Notes: a model not told the origin generated them from the sequence alone. Positions 27,392 to 36,012 are shown, counted from the first letter of the stretch. The stretch: DNA of 64,000 bases from Vibrio sp. SNU_ST1 (GCF_030563405.1 NZ_CP130748.1:2170001-2234000), one strand, 5' to 3'. Made by a program: numbers and translations.

Positions 27392-28348
27392 ATGGACATA
27401 ACGACAATTACAAAGCTCCAACAAAATTTGTTATTCAAGGTCATCGCAAGGCTAAAAGCCGACGACGCGAAAGCGGGAAGCAGCCTTAACGAATCGTCAT
27501 TGGCACAACAATTCGAAGTATCGAGAAGCCCTATTCGAGCAGTGTTAAAGCACTTGTCAGCGCAAGGCATCACTAAAGTCGTCCCTTATAAGGGAGCGGT
27601 ATTGCAAACCGATGCGGCAGATATCGACATTTCAGGCCAAGACAACGACCAACAACCTCGCCAAGAACAGTTATACCTGCGTGTACTCATGGATTTATTC
27701 TTTAGTGAGTTAGGTCAGTCGTTTTCCGAGAAAGACCTGCAACAACGTTATGATGCCAACCGTGGTGAGATGCAAAGCGTGCTACGCCTGTTGGAAAGCG
27801 ACGGCATTTTTCGTCGTAGCCCAGGATACAAATGGCAGCTTGATGGTGTTCTAAATACACTAGAAAGGCACACTGAAAGCTATCGATGCCGACTCATTTT
27901 CGAGCCTGCAGGCCTACTCGAACCAACATGGACACTTGATAACAGTGTGATTGAAAGCTGCCGAGATCGCCATGCTCAAGCTATTGCGAACCCAGAATCT
28001 GTCAACGCCAGCCAACTCTTTAGCCTCAGTGCCGAGTTTCATGAGCTGCTTGCCGCATGTTCAGGAAACCGCTTTTTATTAAGCACCATGCAGCAACATA
28101 ATCGCCTGCGTAAAGCGACCGATCTGGTTTCGATGCACATTCAATCTTCAGTCACTAAATCATGTCAGCGTCGCCTAGAGATCATCGAGTTGGTGCTCGA
28201 AGGTAACAACCAAACGGCTTCGACAAAATTAGCTCAATTACTGGAAAATGATATTCGTGTCATGAAACGTACCTACAACGACGTAATGACAGTCTCTATG
28301 GAGCAGCGAGAAAGTTTAATCAACAGCATCATGGCAAAAAACAGTTAA
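27392..28348 (+). CDS. iutR: GntR family regulator of aerobactin utilisation
   Basis: A 318-residue regulator. Its winged HTH lies at about residues 10-75 (SSLNESSLAQQFEVSRSPIRAVLKHLSAQG), and a second winged-helix-like segment follows at about residues 100-150 (SEKDLQQRYDANRGEMQSVL). The C-terminal helical domain (about 155-305) is of the FCD/FadR kind. Vibrio IutR is a GntR-family repressor of vatCDB and iutA, relieved when aerobactin is present. Its place between vatB and iutA matches. The name is given on context and family. Confidence 0.82.
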   Translation: MDITTITKLQQNLLFKVIARLKADDAKAGSSLNESSLAQQFEVSRSPIRAVLKHLSAQGITKVVPYKGAVLQTDAADIDISGQDNDQQPRQEQLYLRVLMDLFFSELGQSFSEKDLQQRYDANRGEMQSVLRLLESDGIFRRSPGYKWQLDGVLNTLERHTESYRCRLIFEPAGLLEPTWTLDNSVIESCRDRHAQAIANPESVNASQLFSLSAEFHELLAACSGNRFLLSTMQQHNRLRKATDLVSMHIQSSVTKSCQRRLEIIELVLEGNNQTASTKLAQLLENDIRVMKRTYNDVMTVSMEQRESLINSIMAKNS

Positions 28349-28354
28349 CCACTT

Positions 28355-28380
28355 GGGCAGTCAAATCATGGCTGCCCTTT
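28355..28380 (+). terminator. Terminator of iutR
   Basis: GGGCAG/CTGCCC stem with a loop that can extend pairing by CA/TG, followed by TTTAT, just after the iutR stop. Confidence 0.55.
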
Positions 28381-28578
28381 ATCGTGTCCTTCTACCATAA
28401 AAAACACGACTTCTTACCTCACTATCACGATAGTTCCTGCACTTAACACCTGCTGAATTGTAGGCTTCACATCCGCTTCAACACTTACGGTACAAGGCAC
28501 TATCCCTACTTTTCCCTGTGGCTAACAACCCTGCCAAGCAACTAATTCCAAATCTATAAAAGAAAATTGCATTTTCAT

Positions 28579-28605
28579 ATTGTATTTTCGCAACAAAAAC
28601 ACAAT
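28579..28605. promoter_or_regulatory. Candidate IutR operator upstream of iutA
   Basis: ATTGTATTTT (28579-28588) and AAAACACAAT (28596-28605) form an inverted repeat with one mismatch and a 7-base spacer. The right half belongs to the 12-mer CAAAAACACAAT shared with the iutR promoter. It abuts the Fur box. Confidence 0.55.
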
Positions 28606-28624
28606 AATAATGATTCTTATTTAG
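28606..28624. promoter_or_regulatory. Fur-box-like site upstream of iutA
   Basis: AATAATGATTCTTATTTAG contains the half-site AATAATGAT of the Fur consensus and a weaker second half. It is directly next to the candidate IutR site, which would let iron and inducer signals combine. Confidence 0.5.
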
Positions 28625-28901
28625 AATTGATAAACTTAACGATAATGCTTCGTACTTTAACTATGGGAGTAGTAACCGCTTAGGTGGCGTGAATGCGAAC
28701 GTATACAAACTTGAAAGATATCGAGATGAGTATGTTTGGGGCCATAAGTAAGTGACCACGGTTAACCTCTTTTCTAATTTAGGAGGCTTCATTTATTACT
28801 AACCAGTAAAGATGAACGCTTGTTTACTTATAAAAATAACAAAGTCATCGCACAAATATGAGTCTTTGTGCAGCCTTTTATTGATCAAGATTGAGAACAA
28901 A

Positions 28902-31055
28902 ATGAAAACCGAAAAAGGAAGTTTCAAGCTTTCCACCGTTGCGCTAGCGATTGTCGCAGCAAGCACAGTGTTTACAGCCCAAGCACAAGAATACACAACC
29001 GAAGAAAACATGGTGGTTGTCGCTAGCCGAACGCCTAAAGCGATCAGCGATATCCCTGGAACCGTTTGGTACATCGACGCCGATAAAATCGAACAGGAAT
29101 ACCGTGGTGGTAAATCACTAGGCGAAATTCTATCGGCGAGCATCCCCTCTTTAGATGTAAGCAGCGGCGCCCGTACTAACTATGGTCAGAATCTACGTGG
29201 CCGTAAGATGCTCGTCATGATTGATGGTGTATCACTGCAATCCTCTCGCCAAATCAGCCGTCACTTAGATTCCATCGACCCATTTAATATTGATCGTATC
29301 GAAGTATTATCGGGCGCAACGTCTATCTACGGTGCCGGTGCTTCTGGTGGTGTCATCAACATCATCACCAAAAAAGCGCAAGGTGAAGAGTTAGAATTCG
29401 AATCTTATGTCGGTGGCTCATCGGGCTTTAATTCAGGTGAAGATTTCGATTACAAAGTCGGTCAATCTATCTCTGGCGGTAACGACAAAGTTCAAGCTCG
29501 CTCTTCTGTGGTTTACACCGAGACACAAGGTGTATTCGATGCAGATGGCGATATTGTTACTCCTGACATTTCACAAGGCTCACTGCAGTTCAACAAGACG
29601 GTAGATTTCCTGACAACTGTCGGCGTGAACCTGTCTGAGACCAAAAAGCTCAACTTCCTAGCACAATATTACGATAGCCAGCAGAACTCTCCTTACGGCC
29701 TATACATCACCGGGCGCGATTTTGTTGACGTACGCAAAGGGTTTTACTCGGATCGCGAACACGGAACTGAGCGCATCATGCTGAGTGCCTCTTACGTCGA
29801 TGATCAATTCCTTGGGCATCAGTTTATTGCTGAAGCTTCGTACCGTAAAGAAGACCAAACTTACACGCCTTACTTCCAATCTTCTGGTCAACAAATTACC
29901 GATGTTATTTCATTAAAAACAGCACTGGCTAAGAGCTTCAATAAGTTCAATATTGTTTATGGTATCGATGCGTATCAAGATCAGCTTGATAGCAATCAAG
30001 CGCTTTACGATCGCACCATTGCGAACAATTCAGGCAACTTAATTAACAAGACCTATGCACAAGTGGGTCGCTATGCAGGTGTTAAAGTCAGCTCTATCGC
30101 GGGCTTTGTACAATCTGACTATGCGATCACCGATGATTGGACGGTGGAAGGTGGATTCCGCTACCAATACATCTCTAACAAGATTGATGATTTTGTCGGC
30201 TACAGCCAGCAGAAGAAAATTGCTGCAGGTAAAGGAAAAACAGCAGACGCAGTACCAGGTGGTGAAACGGATTACGGTGTTGGCTTATTTAACCTAGGTA
30301 CGATCTACCACCTCACTAACGAGTCTCAAGTCTGGGCAAACTTCTCACAGGGCTTCGACCTTGCAGACCCAGCTAAATACTACGGACAAGGTAGCTACAA
30401 GCTCGTTGGCGATCACTGGAAACTCAACGACAGCATCAACGTTAATGACTCAAAAATGTCTGGTATCAAAACCAACAGTTTCGAGTTAGGTTACCGCCTT
30501 GATACTGGCGAGCTAAGCTTGCAAACCGCGGCTTATTACTCACAATCTGACAAATCAGTGAAGTACAACAGAAAGACACTGCTGATTGAAAACATCAATG
30601 ACAAAAAGCGAGTATACGGGCTAGAGGCGATGGCTTCTTACTGGGTACATGACAACATTCAACTGGGTGCTTCTGGTCACTACGTCACCTCTGAAGTGAA
30701 AGGTAACGACAGTTGGAAAGATGTATCTGCAGGAAGTGCAAGTACTTCTAAAGCAAGTGCTTGGGCAGGTTGGTATGACACAGACCTATCTGTAAAAGTA
30801 CAAAGCCAAACTATGTTTGATTACGAAGACGACAAAAACAAACTTGATGGCTACACCGTGTTTGATCTAGTGAGTACCTACCAGCTTCCTGTCGGTAGTC
30901 TAGGTTTTGGTATTCAAAACTTACTGAACAAAGACTACACCACAGTTTGGGGTCAACGTGCTCAAATCCTTTACTCGTCTCATTACGACTCAGCGGCGTA
31001 TGACTACAAAGGCCGCGGCCGTACTTACACTCTGAACTACCAAGTTAAGTACTAA
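28902..31055 (+). CDS. iutA: Ferric-aerobactin TonB-dependent receptor
   Basis: A 717-residue outer-membrane receptor resembling E. coli IutA along most of its length. Signal peptide to about residue 29 (TAQAQ), TonB box around MVVVAS, plug domain with TNYGQNLRGRKMLVMIDGV, LDSIDPFNIDRIEVLSGA and GASGGVINIITKK, and a 22-strand barrel ending in YKGRGRTYTLNYQVKY. The passage NKIDDFVGYSQQKKIAAGK followed by ADAVPGG is nearly the E. coli sequence. It imports ferric aerobactin with TonB energy. The ATG at 28902 gives a normal signal peptide; an upstream ATG at 28812 does not. Confidence 0.95.
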   Translation: MKTEKGSFKLSTVALAIVAASTVFTAQAQEYTTEENMVVVASRTPKAISDIPGTVWYIDADKIEQEYRGGKSLGEILSASIPSLDVSSGARTNYGQNLRGRKMLVMIDGVSLQSSRQISRHLDSIDPFNIDRIEVLSGATSIYGAGASGGVINIITKKAQGEELEFESYVGGSSGFNSGEDFDYKVGQSISGGNDKVQARSSVVYTETQGVFDADGDIVTPDISQGSLQFNKTVDFLTTVGVNLSETKKLNFLAQYYDSQQNSPYGLYITGRDFVDVRKGFYSDREHGTERIMLSASYVDDQFLGHQFIAEASYRKEDQTYTPYFQSSGQQITDVISLKTALAKSFNKFNIVYGIDAYQDQLDSNQALYDRTIANNSGNLINKTYAQVGRYAGVKVSSIAGFVQSDYAITDDWTVEGGFRYQYISNKIDDFVGYSQQKKIAAGKGKTADAVPGGETDYGVGLFNLGTIYHLTNESQVWANFSQGFDLADPAKYYGQGSYKLVGDHWKLNDSINVNDSKMSGIKTNSFELGYRLDTGELSLQTAAYYSQSDKSVKYNRKTLLIENINDKKRVYGLEAMASYWVHDNIQLGASGHYVTSEVKGNDSWKDVSAGSASTSKASAWAGWYDTDLSVKVQSQTMFDYEDDKNKLDGYTVFDLVSTYQLPVGSLGFGIQNLLNKDYTTVWGQRAQILYSSHYDSAAYDYKGRGRTYTLNYQVKY

Positions 31056-31117
31056 TTAATCGGTCTGCATAAGCTGAATTAGTCGCCCACTCTGATGTGT
31101 GGGATGGCTAAAAGACA

Positions 31118-31147
31118 AAAAGGGTTGGCAAACATGCCAACCCTTTT
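31118..31147. terminator. Terminator of iutA
   Basis: Perfect 13-bp stem AAAAGGGTTGGCA/TGCCAACCCTTTT with a 4-base loop, T-rich on both strands. Confidence 0.85.
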
Positions 31148-31189
31148 CAATTGAGGGTTCATTCCGAACTCCTCTCTGTTTAATTCTAC

Positions 31190-31669
31190 TTATGCTGTCT
31201 TTTCTTTCAAGTTTGATTCTTGTTTATCATCAAGAGCAAAGTAGATCTTCGATACAATCACTTCAGCAATCAGAATCGTAAATACCACGGCGAAGAACGC
31301 CACGACACCATTCCAAGGCCCTGTAAAGCTCACCTTCTCGCCGAACAATAAGTTAATCGCTTCTAGCATCACGAACTTTGAACCCACCAAGATGATGTAA
31401 GTAGTGATTGCTCGGTAAACCTTAGGTGCGGTCCCCGGTTTACTTTTGAAGTGCTCGGCAATCTTGTGCTCTAAGCCAATTGAGAGCTTCAACAATAACT
31501 GCAGCAGCAACGCCGCTATCAAAGAAATAGTGAAAGACTCAATGTTGACGAAGTCCCAGTACTCATCGAAAAAGTTAAGCACTACTAAGTCCACCAGCAC
31601 GGCTAACGTGTAACCTACGAATAAACGTTGTGGAGTGTTGAACCCATAAACTTTGTCTGATTTAGTCAT
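31190..31669 (-). CDS. Four-helix membrane protein of unknown function
   Basis: A 159-residue protein with four hydrophobic segments (about residues 15-32, 44-65, 85-110, 118-142) and charged cytoplasmic ends. I do not recognise the family. It is a single gene convergent with iutA. Its promoter region carries one arm of a 14-bp inverted repeat shared with the divergent amidohydrolase remnant. Confidence 0.75.
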   Translation of the reverse strand: MTKSDKVYGFNTPQRLFVGYTLAVLVDLVVLNFFDEYWDFVNIESFTISLIAALLLQLLLKLSIGLEHKIAEHFKSKPGTAPKVYRAITTYIILVGSKFVMLEAINLLFGEKVSFTGPWNGVVAFFAVVFTILIAEVIVSKIYFALDDKQESNLKEKTA

Positions 31670-31971
31670 TCTGTCTCTCTCTCATTGGATAAGTAGCCTC
31701 GATTTGAAATACATCTTAGCGTTCGAATCGGAGCAAAACTTACCATTTGGTGACACCACAACCATTCCATTCGAAATTATTAGTTTTTATCGATTGATCA
31801 TTTATCACACCAATAATTCGCTTCCCTCTATAAAGCAATTTTTCAAAATATAAAGAAGCACCAAAAGATAAGTCTCGTCATTATGTGTCACCAAATGGCC
31901 ATTCTTCCACTACCGCTCCCCATATGATGACTCCATCAGCGACACGAACTCATATCCAAAAGGTGCAGACT
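31670..31971. other. 302-bp divergent intergenic region
   Basis: Contains the separated inverted repeat described at 31743-31898. Short in-frame sequence before 31972 lacks a ribosome-binding site and is unlikely to be translated. Confidence 0.5.
31743..31898. repeat. Widely spaced 14-bp inverted repeat
   Basis: CCATTTGGTGACAC at 31743-31756 recurs as its exact complement at 31885-31898, 128 bp away. Both copies lie in the divergent promoter region between the membrane protein and the amidohydrolase remnant. Two oppositely oriented copies of a regulator site, one per promoter, would explain the arrangement. Confidence 0.7.
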
Positions 31972-32268
31972 ATGAAAAAACTAATCACGAACGCGAACGT
32001 ATTTAACGGTGTTGATAACAACCTAATCGAGAACGTATCACTTCTTATCGAAGATAACTTGATCACTCAGATTGGAGAGATTGACCCAACGATTGCCGAT
32101 GAAACGATTGATGCTCAAGAAGGCAAGCTAGGTCAGATTGTTGAAGGCGCGTATGCCGACCTATTGATCATCGACGGCAACCCACTGGAAAGTGTTGCGT
32201 GTGTGGCGAACACAGAGACACAAAAATTGATCATGAAAGACGGTAAGGTGTACAAAAACACGCTTTAA
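31972..32268 (+). pseudogene. Internally deleted amidohydrolase (imidazolonepropionase-like)
   Basis: The 98-codon frame joins the N-terminal beta-sandwich of a metal-dependent amidohydrolase (MKKLITNANVFNGVDNNLIE to ETIDAQ, residues 1-48) directly to its C-terminal part (EGKLGQIVEGAYADLLIIDG, NPLESV onwards). The whole TIM barrel of roughly 300 residues with all metal ligands (HxH, Lys, His, Asp) is missing. The join keeps the reading frame. The product could fold only as the small sandwich domain and cannot be an active enzyme. Confidence 0.85.
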
Positions 32269-32542
32269 CTTCTAAAAGCTCTTGTTCCTTGACCACAAAA
32301 AACAAATCTAAGGCAAATAACCACGGTTACTAACTTGGTTGTTTGCTTTTGGGTTCAGGTAAAAGAACCAATAACTAAACGCTTCCTACATCAGTAATGA
32401 AACTACCGACGCGATCTAAAGACATGCTCAAGAACAACATATGATCTAACTCTCTGTTTTCTTGCTACTATAAAACTCATGCAGTTTGTTTATGTATAAA
32501 ATTGTTGATTGAAGGACGAAGCTTATTGACATGGAGATTAGA

Positions 32543-33811
32543 ATGAGGCAGTTCATTACTGGACGATTATTTTTCGTACTGTTATTTAGTGCTGTGCTAT
32601 CAGGGTGTGGTAATTTTAGAAATCTATCTAATGAGATAGACGCAATTGATGCCTATACCGACCAGTACCAAATCATTTTGACCGAACCAGCGTCGGGCTC
32701 AGCCGTCGTTATTCAACAGATAAAAGATATCAATAAAAGCGAAGTTGATGGCTATGATGGCATAATAGATAGCGACAGTATTCAATTGCAGCTATCTAGA
32801 AAAATACACTACCTACTTGTCTTTGATGATAAAAACCAAGATTTAACCCTACAAGCTGACGAACCATTCAGTGTCGTTAATCTGCATGATCACCAAGACA
32901 ATTCTACAGTAAGAGTTTCACTCACCATTGACGAAAATAACATGCCCAGTGCCTTTGTTAATCGCTCATTGTCTTCTTTACTGAAAGTGGAATTGGATCT
33001 TGTCGATATAGGCACCGTTGTGAGTTTAACGGATCCGCCCTTTAAGCGAGAAAACGCTAAGCTCGGCATGTGGCAGCCGGTAACATTCTTTTTTGAAGGC
33101 AATGCTGGACTCTACTTTTTGTCGGAATACGACCCAACTAAAATCCCTATATTATTTGTACATGGTATCAACGCAACCGCTTTAGATTTTGCTCCATTAA
33201 TCGAAAAAATCGATCAATCTAAATACCAAATATGGGTATTCAACTACCCTTCTGGCTTATCTCTGGTTTTAAGTTCGAAAGGCTTGAATAACCTACTGCA
33301 TACCATAGTGACGGAATACAAGATCCAACAATTACACGTGGTGGCGCACAGCATGGGTGGGCTTATCGTGACAAACAGTGTTCGTCAGTGCCAAATCGGG
33401 CAGTTGTGCAATTTTGTCAGTAGCATCACCACCATATCTTCCCCGTTTGGTGGTGTGGCATCCGCCAAGCAAGGGGTTGAATACTCCCCTATCGTGATGC
33501 CAGCCTGGGTAGATTTAAATCCAGACGGAAAATTTATCGCCGAGTTATTTGGTAGTAAGACTAAAAACCATACCCCGCACTTTTTAGCATTTGGATACAA
33601 TTCGGGGGAGCTATTTAATACCAACAGTAATGATGGCGTAATTGACCTATCAAGCCAGCTTTGGCGCCCAGCTCAATTAAACGCCGACCAAATTTTCGGA
33701 TACGACGAAAACCATTTAAGTATCTTAGACAACGACGACCTATTTGAAGATCTTTCTGAGTTTTGGTTGAGAACCGAACAAGGCTATAATTCTAATGGAA
33801 ATAATTTTTAA
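32543..33811 (+). CDS. Lipoprotein with alpha/beta-hydrolase (lipase-like) domain
   Basis: A 422-residue protein: lipobox LSGC (cysteine at about residue 22), a beta-rich N-terminal region to about residue 190, then an alpha/beta-hydrolase with oxyanion-hole motif VHGINATALDF, nucleophile elbow AHSMGG (about residue 275), a candidate acid in the SNDGVIDL segment and a catalytic His likely in ENHLSIL. The type resembles lipases and PGAP1-like esterases; the substrate is unknown. The ATG at 32543 is favoured by GGAG 6 bases upstream; one at 32531 would add four residues. Confidence 0.8.
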   Translation: MRQFITGRLFFVLLFSAVLSGCGNFRNLSNEIDAIDAYTDQYQIILTEPASGSAVVIQQIKDINKSEVDGYDGIIDSDSIQLQLSRKIHYLLVFDDKNQDLTLQADEPFSVVNLHDHQDNSTVRVSLTIDENNMPSAFVNRSLSSLLKVELDLVDIGTVVSLTDPPFKRENAKLGMWQPVTFFFEGNAGLYFLSEYDPTKIPILFVHGINATALDFAPLIEKIDQSKYQIWVFNYPSGLSLVLSSKGLNNLLHTIVTEYKIQQLHVVAHSMGGLIVTNSVRQCQIGQLCNFVSSITTISSPFGGVASAKQGVEYSPIVMPAWVDLNPDGKFIAELFGSKTKNHTPHFLAFGYNSGELFNTNSNDGVIDLSSQLWRPAQLNADQIFGYDENHLSILDNDDLFEDLSEFWLRTEQGYNSNGNNF

Positions 33812-33853
33812 GATTAATTGACTGTTGGTTGTCCACAATTGATATTGCTTATA

Positions 33854-33964
33854 TTAGACACCACTACCACAGTAAATACTAACTCCTGTAGGAATGCAGA
33901 CAGCACCGTTGGTTGCACAGCCAGATATATAAAGACAAAGAGCTGTTATTATTAGTTTTCTCAT
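33854..33964 (-). CDS. Very small putative lipoprotein, 36 aa
   Basis: Encodes MRKLIITALCLYISGCATNG and a short Cys-containing tail ending YCGSGV. A basic start, a hydrophobic core and lipobox ISGC (cysteine at residue 16) form a complete lipoprotein signal. The mature peptide would be only about 21 residues with two more cysteines. AAAGGA lies 11 bases before the ATG. The small size, similar to lysis-type or entericidin-like lipoproteins, does not by itself indicate function. Confidence 0.55.
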   Translation of the reverse strand: MRKLIITALCLYISGCATNGAVCIPTGVSIYCGSGV

Positions 33965-34223
33965 ACAGAATAAAATCCTTTAGGTAGAAACATTGTGTGT
34001 TTTGGACAACAGAAAGTGCATTTCTACTCAAATAAAAAGAAATTTTTATTTATACACTTCATATAAACAACCAAACTCTACTTTTTACCATATTTATACA
34101 ATGCGGGTATTAGTATTTTGCCAACGAAAACACTGGTGAATTTAGTCCTAAAGTCCAAGTTAATTAGCTTATCAAAAAAAAGGGGGTATCTCTAACAATC
34201 CCTTTTCCAAACTCTCTTAATAC

Positions 34224-34349
34224 TTATAAGCTCTCAATTGCTTTTTGAACTTCAGGGCCAATCTGTCGCTTACGAGAAGTGACGCCTTCCAGAGTTAACA
34301 TGTCGCTTGTTGGTTCAGCGTTGAAAGTCGATTTGATAATCTCCTTCAT
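34224..34349 (-). CDS. Small ORF, 41 aa, or fragment of a larger gene
   Basis: Reads MKEIIKSTFNAEPTSDMLTL and then EGVTSRKRQIGPEVQKAIESL. Codon use and composition look coding, but the ATG directly follows an in-frame TGA and there is no good ribosome-binding site. It may be the end of a decayed protein. No family recognised. Confidence 0.3.
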   Translation of the reverse strand: MKEIIKSTFNAEPTSDMLTLEGVTSRKRQIGPEVQKAIESL

Positions 34350-34605
34350 TCACTTATTTTTAGTCCTACTTCGAGGCAAATCATCCTATATGTAGATTTT
34401 CGACGGGGAAATATAGACATAGCGAATCAACTCACGCCTCCAACACACTTGTCAATTGCATTAAAACCGAAGCATATATGAACACTGAGTGATATTGCTA
34501 GGTAATGCTTGGTGGTGATATTGTAAATAAATAATATCTATTTTTCAGACAGTTATTCGATTCGCAAATTCAACTATTTATATTGAATCACGCAGGAGTA
34601 TTAAA

Positions 34606-35157
34606 GTGATACTAAATCATAATTTAGACTGGAGTATTGTTGGCTCCATACCAACTGGCCCTGGAACATTTGTAAGAGATGCCTTTCAATTACAATATGG
34701 CCAACCCACTAGAGAACTCCTTCCAGCTGGGACATCAATATATAAATTCAATGGTTATCCAACTTTAGGGCGAGGCGAAATTACAGACGAGACCACACTC
34801 TCACCATGGTGGTCACCAACCGACCCTTTCCAACATGATGCAGGACTAGAACAAAAGAAAAAAATTGCGCAGCGAAATGGCGTATCTCTTAGAGAATGGG
34901 GACGTTTGACCTCAGTTATCAAAGAGAACTGGAGTTCATTGGATTACTTACTGGAAATGAGACTAAAATCTCCGGTTTATGCTTGGTTTGGCGGTTTTAA
35001 AGGGATGGACCGGATTGATGCAGGCTCACAATCCAAAAGAAATACAGCGCTTGAAATGAGAGGTAATTCGCAAGGCTTACCTGGCGGAGCAACTCAATTC
35101 TATATTCCCAACTTAACTGTAGGCCATTTTATGTCTCACAAGTTTAGTAAGATGTGA
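34606..35157 (+). CDS. Unidentified 183-aa protein, possible ADP-ribosyltransferase/TNT-like effector
   Basis: A soluble protein without signal peptide, starting at a GTG with AGGAG 7 bases upstream. By eye it has IYKFNGYP then TLSPWWSPTDPF near residues 45-73, a helical middle (RNGVSLREWGRLTSVIKENW), SPVYAWFGGF, and GLPGGATQFYIPNL near the end. An early aromatic/basic beta strand, a WW/S motif and a late glycine-rich Q-x-Y motif recall NAD-using toxin folds, but no catalytic triad can be fixed and this is only a suggestion. It sits in low-GC DNA with no neighbour on its strand, and no immunity or secretion gene adjoins it. Confidence 0.65.
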   Translation: MILNHNLDWSIVGSIPTGPGTFVRDAFQLQYGQPTRELLPAGTSIYKFNGYPTLGRGEITDETTLSPWWSPTDPFQHDAGLEQKKKIAQRNGVSLREWGRLTSVIKENWSSLDYLLEMRLKSPVYAWFGGFKGMDRIDAGSQSKRNTALEMRGNSQGLPGGATQFYIPNLTVGHFMSHKFSKM

Positions 35158-35265
35158 GCCTGTTTAACGAATACAACTTCACTTTTGATTACTAACCAGT
35201 TCCAGCCTAGCTCTTAGTACCGTTTATAGTTGTGGTTGACAATTCAAAAGAGTATTTGAAGGTGG

Positions 35266-35691
35266 TTAGTGCTTGTACCTAAAAGTATTGCTGTCATCAA
35301 CAATCTCAATTTCGACAGGCACAGTGCCTTTCTTAACGTTACCTATTTGTGCAAATGCCTTGTGAGAAAGGTCGATAACTCGGCCTTTTACATAAGGACC
35401 TCGATCGTTAATCTTCACATCGACCGACTTGCTATTGCCTGTATTAGTCACTCTCACGATCGTCCCAAAGGGCAAGGTTTTATGAGCCGCTGTGTAGGCA
35501 TTCATGTTGTATGTCTCACCACTTGCTGTGAGTTTTCCATGGAACTTATCGCCATACCAAGAAGCTTTACCCACTAGAGCATGTGACTTGGCATAGCCCT
35601 TTGTTTTAGAACTGCCGACAGCCGACGTTGAGGTGCATCCGGCTAATATCATAAGAATAAGAGCGGTAAAGATGATATGTCGTTTCTTCAT
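35266..35691 (-). CDS. RlpA-like lipoprotein (double-psi beta-barrel)
   Basis: A 141-residue lipoprotein: lipobox LAGC at about residues 16-19, short linker, then a complete RlpA-type double-psi barrel ([53 protein letters not shown]). Key residues of lytic RlpA, the Trp-Tyr-Gly, the His in the HK pair and the Asp of NDRGP, are present. The SPOR domain of full-length RlpA is absent, so it is a short paralogue acting on peptidoglycan. The ATG at 35691 gives a normal signal; one at 35718 would add nine residues. Confidence 0.88.
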   Translation of the reverse strand: MKKRHIIFTALILMILAGCTSTSAVGSSKTKGYAKSHALVGKASWYGDKFHGKLTASGETYNMNAYTAAHKTLPFGTIVRVTNTGNSKSVDVKINDRGPYVKGRVIDLSHKAFAQIGNVKKGTVPVEIEIVDDSNTFRYKH

Positions 35692-36012
35692 GTGATTTGG
35701 GAACACTAATCTCTGCATGTTTCTCTATTTTCGTTGTTGTTGGTTAGTAATATTGTGCTGAGTATAGTCACAGCTCTATCAAGGCTACCATTCGGTATGA
35801 GCCCGCAATATTTCCATAAACTACGCTTTCTTCCGTCATGCTCATGAAAGGTTTTATCCTTAAAACGTAAACTTTAACAACGTCTTAAATATTTTTGTTT
35901 ATTAGTCATTCAACACAAACAAACCGCGGTTCAAAGAACACCCGAAGACAGATTGATTTATGCCCTACTCTAATATTAAGTGCCCCTTCTCCTCTCCCAT
36001 CAAAGAAACGCA

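Larger units (their letters stand above)
28381..28901. other. Regulatory region of iutA with a coding-like fragment
   Basis: This 520-bp stretch holds the candidate IutR site and Fur box listed separately. Downstream of the Fur box, plus-strand frame 28615-28752 is open for about 45 codons without a start and reads NYGSSNRLGGVNANVYKL, then ERYRDEYVWGHK and a stop, which looks like the end of a lost protein. A strong AGGAGG at 28781-28786 has no start codon at a usable distance. On the minus strand 28414-28521 is another short open fragment. I cannot name either fragment. Confidence 0.45.
33812..34605. other. 794-bp AT-rich region with two very short ORFs
   Basis: The base composition is visibly lower in GC than neighbouring genes. 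It holds a possible 36-residue lipoprotein and a 41-residue ORF, both on the minus strand and listed separately. I see no transposase, tRNA or direct-repeat boundary. Together with the following unidentified gene it looks like acquired DNA. Confidence 0.5.

Noticed and set aside
28414..28521. Minus-strand fragment reading GKVGIVPCTVSVEADVKPTI
   Set aside because: No start, no family and only 35 codons; kept as a note within the iutA leader entry rather than called a gene.
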